Positions 5,125-5,598 of a stretch of 5,598 nt of DNA are shown piece by piece (the stretch's first letter is position 1; each line of letters starts with the position of its first letter). The stretch lies in contig CALUZE010000089.1 of NCBI GenBank assembly GCA_944325235.1, forward strand, positions 1 to 5,598, given 5' to 3'. Made by a program: the position numbers and the translations under genes. Under the pieces are notes generated by a model. The model was not told the origin of the DNA and made no database searches. It saw only the letters and a program-made list of their open reading frames with translations. This DNA comes from an uncultured Elusimicrobiales bacterium (GTDB lineage: Bacteria; Elusimicrobiota; Elusimicrobia; Elusimicrobiales; Elusimicrobiaceae).

Positions 5125-5598
5125 ATGAACTATACCAAATCCGGTTTTACGTTGATTGAACTGCTGGCCGTAGTGATGATTATTGCCATTTTGACGTCCA
5201 TCGCCGTGCCACAATACCGCCGCTCGGTACAGCGGGCGGAATCTATGGAAGCACTGACTAACCTGCGCACGATTTTTGATTCGGCCAAACGCTACCGCGC
5301 GGCCAATTCCGAAGTGCCCTTAAAATTAAACGGGTTGGACGTATCGTTTTTTGACGCGGACACCCCGGGCAATTCGTCTTTCAACATCGGTAAATTCCAT
5401 TATACATTTACTAGCCTCGGCATTTCCGCCTGCCGTATCAGCGCCGGGAGCTACTCCAACACTTACTGTTTTACCATGTACTATAGCTACTATTCCGGCT
5501 CTACCAAATATAAAGACCTGCTGACCTGCACCAGCTCTACCGCCAAATACAGCTGGCTGTGCGAGGCGCTCAGCTCTTCCAAGCTGGGCAGTCTGTAT
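5125..5598 (+). CDS. Type IV pilin-like protein, 3' end cut by window edge
   Basis: The frame runs from ATG 5125, 6 nt after AAAGGAG (5112-5118), to the window edge without a stop, showing 158 residues. The leader is MNYTKSG with cleavage after Gly7, then FTLIELLAVVMIIAIL and SIAVPQYRRSV: mature Phe1, Glu5 and the usual Pro22 of type IV pilins are all present. The helix continues amphipathically to about residue 60. The globular part is rich in Tyr and Ser and holds four visible cysteines (103, 115, 135, 146). It differs strongly from the neighbouring pilin beyond the N-terminus, so the two are not a recent duplication. The stretch SMEALTNLRTIFDSAKRY is of a kind I associate with the numerous Elusimicrobiota pilin-like proteins, from memory. 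It would be processed by a prepilin peptidase and assembled at the inner membrane; its exact role in a pilus or pseudopilus is open. Confidence 0.9.
   Translation, partial: MNYTKSGFTLIELLAVVMIIAILTSIAVPQYRRSVQRAESMEALTNLRTIFDSAKRYRAANSEVPLKLNGLDVSFFDADTPGNSSFNIGKFHYTFTSLGISACRISAGSYSNTYCFTMYYSYYSGSTKYKDLLTCTSSTAKYSWLCEALSSSKLGSLY

Noticed and set aside
1..5598. CRISPR arrays, insertion sequences, tRNA or rRNA genes
   Set aside because: Reading both strands I saw no regularly spaced repeats, transposase motifs with terminal repeats, cloverleaf sequences or rRNA signatures.

Overview
The window looks like chromosomal DNA from a Gram-negative, probably gut-dwelling anaerobe. KdsB (activation of Kdo for lipopolysaccharide) implies an outer membrane. 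The two small proteins with classical type IV prepilin N-termini and cysteine-containing C-terminal halves resemble the multi-copy pilin-like proteins of Elusimicrobiota. I infer that phylum with moderate confidence, from protein style only; no rRNA or other marker is present.

Layout, left to right. (1) 1-599, + strand: the 3' part of kdsB, closed by a strong intrinsic terminator at 604-636. (2) 701-2287, + strand: a complete pyrG (CTP synthase) with a good ribosome binding site and its own terminator at 2290-2321. (3) 2322-2432: a short convergent region with a second GC-rich hairpin and the terminator of the gene that follows. (4) 2433-3992, - strand: a complete nadB (L-aspartate oxidase) with an AT-rich leader and no recognisable Shine-Dalgarno sequence. 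(5) 3993-4401: a divergent promoter region, then a self-contained small + strand unit. This unit has a near-consensus promoter (4091-4119), a strong Shine-Dalgarno sequence, a 29-residue ORF (4177-4266), about 100 nt of hairpin-rich sequence and an intrinsic terminator (4373-4401). (6) 4421-5598: two divergent type IV pilin-like genes. One is on the - strand (4470-4988, terminator 4421-4455) and one on the + strand (5125 to beyond the right edge). They share a 136-bp intergenic region carrying a promoter for each.

The genes do not form one operon. kdsB and pyrG are functionally linked: CTP made by PyrG is the nucleotide KdsB uses to make CMP-Kdo. They are nevertheless separated by a terminator. 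nadB starts NAD synthesis and stands without nadA or nadC here. The pilin-like genes are orphans, with no pilus assembly ATPase, secretin or prepilin peptidase in view.

The least explained part is 4091-4401. It is a small transcription unit encoding an unrecognised amphipathic 29-residue peptide. Its -10 box sits inside an 8-bp inverted repeat that could be an operator, and its 3' region is unusually structured. I do not recognise it as a known system and assign no function.
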